From Streptomyces piniterrae (GTDB lineage Bacteria > Actinomycetota > Actinomycetes > Streptomycetales > Streptomycetaceae), in assembly GCF_005048155.1 (NCBI RefSeq), contig NZ_SUMB01000002.1:744001-808000 (forward strand): 64,000 nt of DNA, read 5' to 3'. Position 1 is the first letter of the stretch, and every line of letters begins with the position of its first letter. Shown one piece after another: positions 25,281 to 32,978 of the stretch. The translations under genes were made by a program, and so were the position numbers. A model generated the notes under the pieces. That model searched no databases, was not told the DNA's origin, and worked only from the letters and a program-made list of their open reading frames with translations.

Positions 25281-26813
25281 ATGACTTCCTCCGCACCCCT
25301 GTCCGCCTCCACACCTACGTGGAACGCCAAACTCTGGGGAGTTCTCCTCACCGTCTCCCTGGTGATCGGCCTCGACGCGCTCGACGTCTCGATGGTGGGC
25401 GTCGCACTCCCCTCCATCCAGGCCGACCTGGGCCTGTCCACCAGTGCACTTCAGTGGATCGTCAGCGGCTACGTCCTCAGCTACGGCGGACTGCTGCTGC
25501 TTGGCGGACGCGCCGCCGACCTGCTCGGACGCCGCAGGGTCTTCCTGACCGCGGTTGCCGTGTTCGCGGCCGCCTCGGTGCTCGGCGGTCTGGTCGACGA
25601 CGGAGCCCTGCTGATCGCCACCCGCATACTCAAGGGCATGGCGGCAGCGTTCACCGCGCCTGCGGCACTGTCCATCATCACCACGACGTTCGCCGAAGGA
25701 CCGGCGCGCAACAAGGCGCTGGGCGTCTTCTCTGTCTTCGGCGCCAGTGGTTACTCGGCCGGCCTGGTGCTCTCCGGCCTGCTGACCCAGGTCGGCTGGC
25801 GGTGGACGTTCTTCCTGCCGGTGCCCGTCGCGGTCATCGCGTGGATTGCGGCCAACCGCCTGCTGCCCAAGGACGGCCCCCGCTCCTCCGGCGGCTACGA
25901 CATCCCCGGCGCGATCACCTCGGTCGGCGCGATGCTGCTGCTCGTCTACACCGTCGTCGAAGCGCCGGAGGCCGGCTGGGCCGCGCCGAACACGCTCATC
26001 CAGTTCGCGATCGCCGCGGTGCTGCTGGTCGCCTTCGTCGTGATCGAACGTCGCAGTGCCCACCCGCTGGTCCGCCTCGGCATCCTTCGCTCGGGCTCGT
26101 TGGCACGTGCCAACCTGGGTATATCGGTGTTCTTCGGCGGCTACATCGGCTTCCAGTTCGTGGTCATGCTCTACTTCCAGTCGGTGCTGCACTGGTCGGC
26201 GCTCCAGACCGCGCTCGGCTTCCTCCCGGCCGCAGTGATCGTGGCCTTCGGCTCGCCGCGGATGGATCCCCTGATCGAGCGGGTCGGCACCTCGCGCACC
26301 ATCGCGGGCGGTGTCATCGCTCACCTCATCGCCTACGTGCTCTTCCTCGTCATCGACCGGGACGCCCCGTACGCCGTCGGTGTGCTGCCCAGCATGATCC
26401 TGCTCGGTATCGGCTTCACCCTGGCCTTCGCGTCCTTCAACATCCAGGCCACCGCCGGCATCCCGGACCATGAGCAGGGCCTGGCAGGCGGTCTGCTGAA
26501 CACGTCGACGCAGGTCGGCGGCGCGATCGGACTCGCCATCGTCACGGCCGTCCTCACCGCTGGAGGCGAAGGCAAGACCGGCTCCGACGCCCTGCTCGCG
26601 GGCTTCACCCCGGCGCTGCTGACGATCACCGTCCTCTCGGCCATCGGCCTGCTCATCGGACTGTCAGGAGTGCTCGGACGGCGCAAGATCGACAAGCCGG
26701 AGAGCGAGTCGACGGCCAAGGTGGACGACAAGCGGGAGAACGAGTCGGCGGCCAAGCCGGAGGGCGAGTCCGGCAAGCCGGCGGACGAGCCGGAGCTCGC
26801 CCTCGTCGACTAG
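25281..26813 (+). CDS. MFS drug exporter, EmrB/QacA (14-TM, DHA2) type
   Basis: A 510-residue proton-driven efflux transporter. It has 14 predicted membrane helices; typical sites are LDVSMVGVALPSIQADLG in helix 1, the loop 2-3 motif GGRAADLLGRRR and the motif-C-like GASGYSAGLVLSG. The C-terminal 45 residues are a charged repetitive tail (ESE, KPE and DEPE units) of unknown use. GAGAG lies 9-13 bases upstream of the ATG. Probably controlled by the adjacent MarR. Confidence 0.88.
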   Translation: MTSSAPLSASTPTWNAKLWGVLLTVSLVIGLDALDVSMVGVALPSIQADLGLSTSALQWIVSGYVLSYGGLLLLGGRAADLLGRRRVFLTAVAVFAAASVLGGLVDDGALLIATRILKGMAAAFTAPAALSIITTTFAEGPARNKALGVFSVFGASGYSAGLVLSGLLTQVGWRWTFFLPVPVAVIAWIAANRLLPKDGPRSSGGYDIPGAITSVGAMLLLVYTVVEAPEAGWAAPNTLIQFAIAAVLLVAFVVIERRSAHPLVRLGILRSGSLARANLGISVFFGGYIGFQFVVMLYFQSVLHWSALQTALGFLPAAVIVAFGSPRMDPLIERVGTSRTIAGGVIAHLIAYVLFLVIDRDAPYAVGVLPSMILLGIGFTLAFASFNIQATAGIPDHEQGLAGGLLNTSTQVGGAIGLAIVTAVLTAGGEGKTGSDALLAGFTPALLTITVLSAIGLLIGLSGVLGRRKIDKPESESTAKVDDKRENESAAKPEGESGKPADEPELALVD

Positions 26814-26839
26814 CCAGTCGGTCATGTGGACCGCGATCA

Positions 26840-26884
26840 CGGCACATCCCGGGGTACGGCACCAGCCGACGCCGGGATGTGCCG
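26840..26884. terminator. Perfect 13-bp hairpin after the MFS gene
   Basis: CGGCACATCCCGG (26840-26852) pairs exactly with CCGGGATGTGCCG (26872-26884), with a 19-base loop; it lies 26 bases after the transporter stop. Confidence 0.75.
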
Positions 26885-26955
26885 TTCTGGGCAGGCACCC
26901 GTACGACCCCCGCCGACGGCTCACTTCGAAGACGGGCTTCCCGCTTCCCGCTGCC

Positions 26956-26985
26956 GGCGCGGTCGGCGCGGTCGGCGCGGTCGGC
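26956..26985 (+). repeat. 9-bp tandem repeat, three copies
   Basis: GGCGCGGTC is repeated three times in the gap between the MFS and HAD genes. Probably slippage-generated. Confidence 0.7.
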
Positions 26986-27091
26986 CAGGGGTCTGACGTG
27001 GAGTCAGCAGGGCAGAGAGGCGCAGTCGTCATGAGCGCGATCGTGCCAATCGGGTCTGGCCTGTCGGCCGAGGCTGGGATAGGAAGCTCGA

Positions 27092-27817
27092 ATGAGTCGT
27101 ATGCCTGTCTGCGGTCCGGAAGGGCCCATCCGTGCCACAGCTGCCCCGGAGGGGCGCCGAGTCGCCGTGCGGGCCGTTCTCTTCGACTTCTCCGGCACGC
27201 TGTTCCAGGTCGCCCCGTACGCGGACAGAATTCGAGCCGCGCTGTCGCAGCCGGTGGACGACGCGGCGATGGACCTCATGTTGAGCGGGCTCGAAGCCGG
27301 CCTGTCCGACCCTGGTGTGGTGGAGGCCCAGCGGGCCAGGGACGTGTCGTCGAAGGCGCATCGGCACGCCTTCACCACCTGGTATTCCTCCGTCCCAGAG
27401 CTGGCGCCGATCGCCGACGCGCTTTATGCGCAGCTGAAGGCTCCTGAGTGCTGGGTACCGTATGCGGACGCCGAGTCCACCCTGCGCCAACTGACGTGCA
27501 CTGGCCTGGCCCTGGGAGTGGTCAGCGATGTGGGCTGGGATTTGCGGGCCACCTTCGCCCATCACCGCTTGGACCACTACTTCACATCCTGGGTCCACTC
27601 CTACGAACACAACACGGAGAAGCCGGACCCCCTGCTCTTCGATCACGCATGCCGTGAGCTGGGCGCCGAACCGGCCCAGACACTCATGGTGGGCGACAAT
27701 CCGGCCAAGGATGGCGGCGCCGCCGGGGCGGGGCTGCGGTCCTTCGTATTGCCCGGGGGAGCCACCCCCGGCTCGTATCGGGGACTGGAAGCCGTGTTGC
27801 GGCTGGCCGGCCTGTGA
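27092..27817 (+). CDS. HAD-superfamily hydrolase with DFSGT motif
   Basis: 241 residues. The nucleophile motif is DFSGT at 32-36, so the usual second Asp (general acid) is Ser34; VVSDVG, KPD and MVGDNPAKD are the later motifs. Possibly a phosphatase with altered chemistry or a non-phosphatase HAD. AGGAAGC lies about 8 bases upstream of the ATG. It overlaps no neighbour; the antisense read-through of the decayed SMP-30 gene runs across it. Confidence 0.8.
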   Translation: MSRMPVCGPEGPIRATAAPEGRRVAVRAVLFDFSGTLFQVAPYADRIRAALSQPVDDAAMDLMLSGLEAGLSDPGVVEAQRARDVSSKAHRHAFTTWYSSVPELAPIADALYAQLKAPECWVPYADAESTLRQLTCTGLALGVVSDVGWDLRATFAHHRLDHYFTSWVHSYEHNTEKPDPLLFDHACRELGAEPAQTLMVGDNPAKDGGAAGAGLRSFVLPGGATPGSYRGLEAVLRLAGL

Positions 27818-27836
27818 ACGGAGGAGGGTGAAGCCG

Positions 27837-28568
27837 TCAGTTGGAGTGCTGGCGAAGAGCTGAGGCAGGCCGCCGTCGAGGACGTAGGTGCCGTACGGGG
27901 TGGTGACGACGGTGGTCGGGGTGGTGTCGGCTGAGGGGCTGTGGCGGTCCGTGATGGTGGCTGAGGCCCAGTGGTCGGTGGAGCGCAAGGTTGTCACTGC
28001 CGTGGGGCTGCTGGAGGCGAGGCGGTTGGTGACGACGGTCAGCGAGCCGTCGGGGCACAGGGTGAGACCGTCAGCACCGGTCAGGGGATGGGGCAGAGTG
28101 ACCGGGCGGGCGCGGTGCGGGGCGTGGACCGGGATGCGCAGCAGGGTGCCGGCGTCGTAGCGGGCCACCAACAAGTGGCGGGCAGGGTGCCAGACGATGC
28201 CGTTGGGGCCGACTCCTCGATGGCCCAGCAGGTCCGGGTCGCGGAGGAGCAGTGACGGCTGCCCCGCGGGGTCCACACGGTGGAGCTCTCCGGTGACGAT
28301 GTCGGTGACGTATGCGTGGCCGTGGGCGTCCACGGTCACGTCGTCGGCGCCATGGATACCGCGCGTGGAACCCGGTACCGCGCTCAGGTCGACGTGGTGC
28401 AGGGGAGTTCCGGTGCTGAGGTCGAAGATGCCGAGAGACGGTGCCGTGACGGACGGATCCGGCGAGGTGGCGGGCGAGGGCACGGTGGGGGAGTGCAGCC
28501 ACCGCTGCGGCGCCGCCCAGCGCGGCGAGCACTGCGCGTCGGGTGAGTGAATGGGGAGCCATGGTCAT
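27837..28568 (-). pseudogene. Frameshifted secreted SMP-30/gluconolactonase-like gene
   Basis: The N-terminal frame (from ATG 28568) encodes a Tat-type signal, SLTRRAVLAALGGAAAVAAL. The body, in another frame, is a six-bladed propeller-like protein (DDVTVDAHGHAYVTDIVTG, GPNGIVWHP, GADGLTLCPDGSL). The frames join if one base is removed from the run of five G at 28487-28491, giving a smooth reading ...VAALPTVPSPATS. The body frame also lacks a stop at the expected end and reads on antisense through the HAD gene, so a second lesion is likely. Without a sequencing error, this gene is inactive. Confidence 0.7.
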
Positions 28569-28643
28569 ATGGCAACTCCCGGGCAGGTACCGGGCGCTCG
28601 GGATGGTTGTGGTGGCTCGCCCCGGGTCGGCCGAGGCGGGGTC

Positions 28644-28678
28644 GTGCGCTGCCCGGCCGGGCAGGCCGGGCAGCGCAC
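28644..28678. terminator. Perfect 15-bp hairpin after the alpha/beta hydrolase gene
   Basis: GTGCGCTGCCCGGCC (28644-28658) pairs with GGCCGGGCAGCGCAC (28664-28678), loop GGGCA. It starts 7 bases beyond the stop of the reverse-strand hydrolase gene and separates it from the decayed SMP-30 gene. Confidence 0.85.
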
Positions 28679-28685
28679 GAATTCG

Positions 28686-29585
28686 TCAGTGAGTGAGCCG
28701 CGCGACCTGCTCCAGTTCGTCCACGAGCAGGCCGGGGTCTCGGGGGCCGATGTGAGGCGCCGCCAGAGAACGTATGCGGAAGTGGTTCGTCGGGGTCAGT
28801 TCGTCGGCCTCCTTGATCATCAGGTCTTGGAGTGCGAGCGGGATCGTCCGGTCCTCCGTGAACCGCAGAAAGGTCCGCGGGATTCGGCCCCACTTCCCCG
28901 GCAGGCCACGGGCGTCGGTGCCCGATATCGCGGCCGACTCATCCGGCTCCAGGGTGTTGAGCAGGGCCCGGGCCTCGTCGTCCGTGAAGTCGGCGGCCAG
29001 CCCTTCCTTGACGACCTCGAAGAACGCCGGGTCTCCGGAACGCCAGTTGACCCGGTTGACGCCCAGCTCCGGCGCTGTCTCGACGCTGGCTATCCGGAAA
29101 ATGGCGCTGGAGGACCCCTCCGGGGTCGTCATGAGGTCCGTTATCGTGGCCCGCTTCGTCGGGCAGAAGGCCGAGGCGTAGACAAGATGCGAGATCAGCT
29201 CGGGCACCTCGTTGGCGACCGCGTTCAGGGTCACCCCGCCCATGCTCTGACCGACCAGGATCACCGGACCGTTGCGGTGTGCCCGCCGCACCACACCGAC
29301 CACATGCTCGGCGAAGTCGGCCAGCGTGACCTTGCCGAGCGGAGAGCGCTCGGTACGCAGTCCCGCCAGGTCCTGCGGCGCCTGATAGGAGACCGGGAAG
29401 TGCCCGCCGAAGCCATGTCCGGGCAGGTCGACGGCGGCCGCGCGGTGACCGCGTAACGCCAGCTCCGCCAATACGGGTGACCAGCCGAAGGAGTTGCTTG
29501 AGGCGCCGTGCACCAGCACGAAGGTGGGCGTGGAGGAGTGGTGGTGTGGCGTGGTGTCGCCGGTGGATTCAGTAGTGAGACTCAT
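28686..29585 (-). CDS. Alpha/beta hydrolase
   Basis: 299 residues. VLVHGASSNSFGW gives the oxyanion region, GQSMGG the nucleophile elbow, and TNHFR near the end the probable catalytic His; the pattern is close to salicylate-esterase/hydroxynitrile-lyase-like hydrolases. There is no signal peptide. No clear ribosome binding site lies before ATG 29585. It is 97 bases from the HxlR regulator gene on the same strand and could be co-transcribed with it. Substrate unknown. Confidence 0.82.
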   Translation of the reverse strand: MSLTTESTGDTTPHHHSSTPTFVLVHGASSNSFGWSPVLAELALRGHRAAAVDLPGHGFGGHFPVSYQAPQDLAGLRTERSPLGKVTLADFAEHVVGVVRRAHRNGPVILVGQSMGGVTLNAVANEVPELISHLVYASAFCPTKRATITDLMTTPEGSSSAIFRIASVETAPELGVNRVNWRSGDPAFFEVVKEGLAADFTDDEARALLNTLEPDESAAISGTDARGLPGKWGRIPRTFLRFTEDRTIPLALQDLMIKEADELTPTNHFRIRSLAAPHIGPRDPGLLVDELEQVARLTH

Positions 29586-29682
29586 ACGGCCAACACTACG
29601 ATTGTGGTGGTCTGTTGAGGGCCTGTGTCTGTGCCTGTGCCTGTCAGGTGCCTGCGTCTGTTTTTGAGTGTGTGGTCAGCCC

Positions 29683-30084
29683 TTACGGACGGCCGAAGCG
29701 GTCTTGGGCCGCCAGAACAGCGTCCGCGTGGGCCCCTGCCCACGCACCCAGTGCGCGGATCGGGTCGAGCAGAGCGGTGCCGGCCTCGGTGAGGGTGTAG
29801 TCGACGCGGGGCGGGGCCTCGGCGTAACGGCGGCGCTCCACCAGGCCGTTGTATTCGAGCCGCCGCAGCGCCTCGTTCAGCACCTTGGGGCTGATCCCCC
29901 CGATCCGGGACAGCAGGGCGCGCGGTCGCATCGGTCCCCCCTCGCCGAGGACGAAGACCACCACACTGTCCCAGCGGTTGGCCAGCACCTCGAAGGCGAT
30001 ACGGGCCCGGCAGTCCGCCGCGAACGGATCCCCGCCCAGGTCGTCCGTCGCATAGGCCTCGTCCTGCTCTCCGAGCTGTCCCAT
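29683..30084 (-). CDS. HxlR family transcriptional regulator
   Basis: 133 residues with the HxlR winged helix: ANRWDSVVVFVLGEGG, then RIGGISPKVLNEALRRLEYNGLV and the wing PPRVDYTLTEAG. One early Cys (in AADCRARIAF) could be a redox sensor, as in some family members. It is divergent from an oxidoreductase gene with a TACC...GGTA palindrome in the 64-base gap, so that gene is the likely target. Confidence 0.87.
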   Translation of the reverse strand: MGQLGEQDEAYATDDLGGDPFAADCRARIAFEVLANRWDSVVVFVLGEGGPMRPRALLSRIGGISPKVLNEALRRLEYNGLVERRRYAEAPPRVDYTLTEAGTALLDPIRALGAWAGAHADAVLAAQDRFGRP

Positions 30085-30107
30085 GCGTACATCCTGCCGT
30101 GCCGATG

Positions 30108-30123
30108 CCTACCAAGCGGTAGG
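30108..30123. promoter_or_regulatory. HxlR operator candidate
   Basis: CCTACCAAGCGGTAGG: 6-bp arms with a 4-base centre, extended by GAT/ATC flanks. It is centred between the divergent hxlR-type gene and the oxidoreductase gene. Family members often bind TACC/TACT-type inverted repeats. Confidence 0.7.
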
Positions 30124-30148
30124 TATCGGCCCGCCTACTGTCCCCGGC

Positions 30149-30964
30149 ATGACATCCCACAACGGCATGACATCCCACAACGCGAACGATGTGAACGACG
30201 CCGACGGCGCCACCGACCTGGACAGCGCGAAAGACCTGAACAGCACGAACGACCTGAGCAGCGCGAGCGCTGCGGACGACGAGATCAGGAGCAGGACTCT
30301 GCGTATCGGCATTCTTGGTACGGGCGCCATGGCGGTGGCGCTGGGCGGAGCCTGGGTACGGGCCGGACACGAGGTCATGGTGGGTGGTCGGAACGCTGCG
30401 GCCGCGGCCAAAGCGGCGGCCGGCATCGGAGCCGCCGGCCATGGCAGCCTGGTCGAGGCGGCGCGGTACGGCGAGGCAGTGCTGGTCGCCGTACCAGCCG
30501 ACGTAGCACCGCAGTTGGCCAAGGAACTGGCCTCCGACCTCGCCGGGCGGACCGTGCTCGACTGCACGGTGCCGATGGCCCTTGCCGCCGACGGTCCTGC
30601 TCTGACGACGGCCGGTGGCACGGATTCAGTCGCCGTACGTCTCGCGGACGCCGCACCGGATGCCGGCGTCGCCAAGGTCTTCGGGGTCCCGCACGAGAGC
30701 ATCTGGACCCTGCGGCGGCCCGCCTTCGAAGGGGCGCCGCTGGCCGTGCCCTTCTGTACGGACGCCCCGCTCGCCGCCGCACTGACGGCAGAGCTGATCA
30801 CCTCGATGGGCTGCGTCCCGCTGCCCTGCGGCGGTCTGCACCGTGCGGCGCTGCTGGAGGCGGCCGCGGTCTTCGCCATCGGCGTGTGGTGGTCCGGGGG
30901 CGAGGCCCGGCACGCGTTCCCCGCCCCCGCACTGGCCCCCGGCGCCGTCGACGACGCGCCCTGA
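30149..30964 (+). CDS. NADPH-dependent F420 reductase-like dinucleotide-binding oxidoreductase
   Basis: 271 residues from ATG 30149. A Rossmann segment, IGILGTGAMAVALGGAWVRAGHEVMVGGR, starts near residue 52, as in NADPH:F420 oxidoreductase-like proteins (FNO/ProC-type). The first 50 residues are an unusual Asn/Asp/Ser-rich extension. Its first 36 bases are an 18-bp tandem duplication (30149-30184) that gives two in-frame starts (MTSHNG MTSHNA). The divergent HxlR protein probably regulates it. Specific substrate unknown. Confidence 0.8.
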   Translation: MTSHNGMTSHNANDVNDADGATDLDSAKDLNSTNDLSSASAADDEIRSRTLRIGILGTGAMAVALGGAWVRAGHEVMVGGRNAAAAAKAAAGIGAAGHGSLVEAARYGEAVLVAVPADVAPQLAKELASDLAGRTVLDCTVPMALAADGPALTTAGGTDSVAVRLADAAPDAGVAKVFGVPHESIWTLRRPAFEGAPLAVPFCTDAPLAAALTAELITSMGCVPLPCGGLHRAALLEAAAVFAIGVWWSGGEARHAFPAPALAPGAVDDAP

Positions 30965-31032
30965 GGTCTGTCCGGAGGCTGAGGCCTGTCCGGCGGCTGA
31001 GGTCTGTCCGGCGGTTGAGGACTGTCCGAGCG
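30961..31032 (+). repeat. 18-bp tandem repeat, four copies, beginning at the oxidoreductase stop codon
   Basis: Units close to CTGAGGTCTGTCCGGCGG start at 30961, 30979, 30997 and 31015. The gene's own TGA is in unit 1, and every further unit carries TGA in the same frame. Another forward frame would encode Cys-Pro-rich repeats. Confidence 0.85.
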
Positions 31033-31051
31033 TTCCAGTTCCAGGGCCTGA

Positions 31052-31089
31052 GACGGGCGGTGCCACCTGCGACCGGTGCACCGCCCGTC
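31052..31089. terminator. Perfect 12-bp hairpin between convergent genes
   Basis: GACGGGCGGTGC (31052-31063) pairs with GCACCGCCCGTC (31078-31089), loop 14 bases; it could serve both the oxidoreductase and the deaminase-like gene. Confidence 0.75.
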
Positions 31090-31126
31090 CATCAGACGCG
31101 CTCTGCCTCGCCCACGCAGGCGCGCT

Positions 31127-32761
31127 TTAGCTCGCCCGCGTCGCGTACGAGGCTTCGAAGGCGGCGAGGTCGGTCTCGTACTGCCACTGCAAAGTGGCCT
31201 TGGGGCTGGAGAGGAGCAGGGAACGGCAGATGGGGGTGAGGTGTCCGGTGTGGGGATCGCTGGTGGCGCACTCCCAGGTGGGCCGGTGATCGCCGGGGGA
31301 GCGCCACAGGCTGCGGCCTTGGATGAAGGCGTGTTCCAGCGACGTGCGGGCGCTGTCGCGCAGTTGCCGGTAGGTCAGGCCGTGGACGGTGGTGGCCTGC
31401 CGGTATTCATCCGTGATGTCGATGCGGGAGACGCCCTGGTCGTCGGTGGACAGCGCGACGGGGACCCGGGCGGCCAGGTAGCGGCGTAGCGGGTGTTCGG
31501 GGCCGCAGACCTCGAGGATCTGGCAGTTGCTGGTCAGCGGCACTTCGACCGCTACCTGCCGGCGGGCCATGGTGGCCAGCAGCTGCTGCGGTCGGTCCTC
31601 GTTCATGACGTCCACGCCGTGCCCGATACGTTCCGCCTGCGCGGTTTCGATGGCGTCGCGGATGTGGAAGCGCAGCTCCTGGCGTGGCACGAGCTGTTCG
31701 GTGAGTTCGCCGGCGTGCAGGGTGACGTGAGCCGTGCGGTAGACGCTGCGGAGGTAGCGGATCATGCGCATGTGCAGGCGGTAGTCGCGCAGGGCGACGG
31801 GGTGGTCCTCGGCCTGCACCATGTTGACGCCCACGTAGCGGGGGTCGTGTTCGGCGAGTTCGAAGCCGGCGAGCAGCTCGGTGAAGATGTACTTCGGGTC
31901 GTAGGTCCGCCCGACCTGGAAGTCGAAACGCACCTTCACCGCACACGCGGGCTGTGGGGTGGCCGTGTCGCAGCCCAGGGCGGCGCGGTGTTCGGCGAGT
32001 TCGGAGTCGGTTTCCTTCTTGGCGGCCCGGATGATCTGCTGCATCCGGTCGCCGGCGAGCAGGGAAGCACGCATGCGGTCAAGGTCGGGATTCCATCCGA
32101 CGCTGTCGGCAAGCCCGACCAGGGCCGGGCCCTGCGGGGTGAACAGCGGCTCCACGTAACTCTGGCGGTTTGCGGCGGCGACCTTGGCCACCTCTGCGAG
32201 CAGTCGGCCCCGATGCTTGGCGGTCACGGCCTTGAACTTGCTGAAAGCGGCGAAGAAGTGGTCGTGTCCGGTCTCGCCGCCGGTGTCCTTGAAGTCCTCC
32301 ATGGACCAGGCGCGGATCACTTGCTGACGGAAGTCATGGTCGCTTACGGCGTCCTGGGCCGGGCGCGCACCGGCGGGGCACGGTGCCGCCACCGCCTTGG
32401 ACGTGGTGCTGTCGATACACAGCCCGTCGTCCGCGGCGAAGGCGATCAGCGACTCGGCCGGCACCGCGCCGGACAGGTGCGTATGCAGGTCCCCGCCCTT
32501 GGGCATCGACCGCAGGAAGGCCCGCAGCCGGGCCGGGTTGTCCCGTACTTGCTCGAAGAACCGCTCGACGCCGGAGTCCTGAACAGGCCACGATCTGCCG
32601 GTCGTTGGGGCGTTCGGTGAGAGAGCGGAGGATGGCGAACTGGGCATCGCCACGAGTGCGGCGGCCGCGGCTCCGGCGAGCAGTGCCGTCGCCAGGCGTA
32701 CGGCGGGGCCGCGCTTGTGTGAGTGAGTCGAGCCATGAGGGCGGAGACCGGGAATGTTCAC
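31127..32761 (-). CDS. Secreted adenosine deaminase-like enzyme (ADGF type)
   Basis: About 544 residues. A signal peptide (about residues 15-45 from the GTG chosen) precedes a metal-dependent deaminase barrel: HTHLSG (His93, His95), TLHAGEL, RIGHGVDV and STDDQGVS, the four zinc/catalytic blocks of adenosine deaminases. The long spacer between the first and second blocks resembles extracellular ADA-related growth factors. The GTG at 32761 is chosen because it opens near the signal peptide; the frame continues to 32929 and the true start is uncertain. Likely role: extracellular nucleoside scavenging. Confidence 0.8.
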   Translation of the reverse strand: MNIPGLRPHGSTHSHKRGPAVRLATALLAGAAAAALVAMPSSPSSALSPNAPTTGRSWPVQDSGVERFFEQVRDNPARLRAFLRSMPKGGDLHTHLSGAVPAESLIAFAADDGLCIDSTTSKAVAAPCPAGARPAQDAVSDHDFRQQVIRAWSMEDFKDTGGETGHDHFFAAFSKFKAVTAKHRGRLLAEVAKVAAANRQSYVEPLFTPQGPALVGLADSVGWNPDLDRMRASLLAGDRMQQIIRAAKKETDSELAEHRAALGCDTATPQPACAVKVRFDFQVGRTYDPKYIFTELLAGFELAEHDPRYVGVNMVQAEDHPVALRDYRLHMRMIRYLRSVYRTAHVTLHAGELTEQLVPRQELRFHIRDAIETAQAERIGHGVDVMNEDRPQQLLATMARRQVAVEVPLTSNCQILEVCGPEHPLRRYLAARVPVALSTDDQGVSRIDITDEYRQATTVHGLTYRQLRDSARTSLEHAFIQGRSLWRSPGDHRPTWECATSDPHTGHLTPICRSLLLSSPKATLQWQYETDLAAFEASYATRAS

Positions 32762-32978
32762 GTGGACAGGGGTATCGGATCTGCCGGGGGCCCTCACCCA
32801 AATGCGGAGAAATATCACCCGATCGGCGGCGTGCTGAGGTTGTTCATGGCGCGAACTTCGGCTGCTGGGTGGCGCATTGGAGGGGGTCTTGGTTCCCGGC
32901 GCGGGCCGCCCGCCCCCGGCTCGGGGCATGGGGCCACGATGACAGGGGCGGGCAGGCCGACGTCGTACGGCCGCTCCG

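Noticed and set aside
30109..31092. A reverse frame with PQPPDR repeats opposite the oxidoreductase
   Set aside because: The repeats are simply the reverse reading of the 18-bp DNA array; the forward protein has a clear Rossmann motif.
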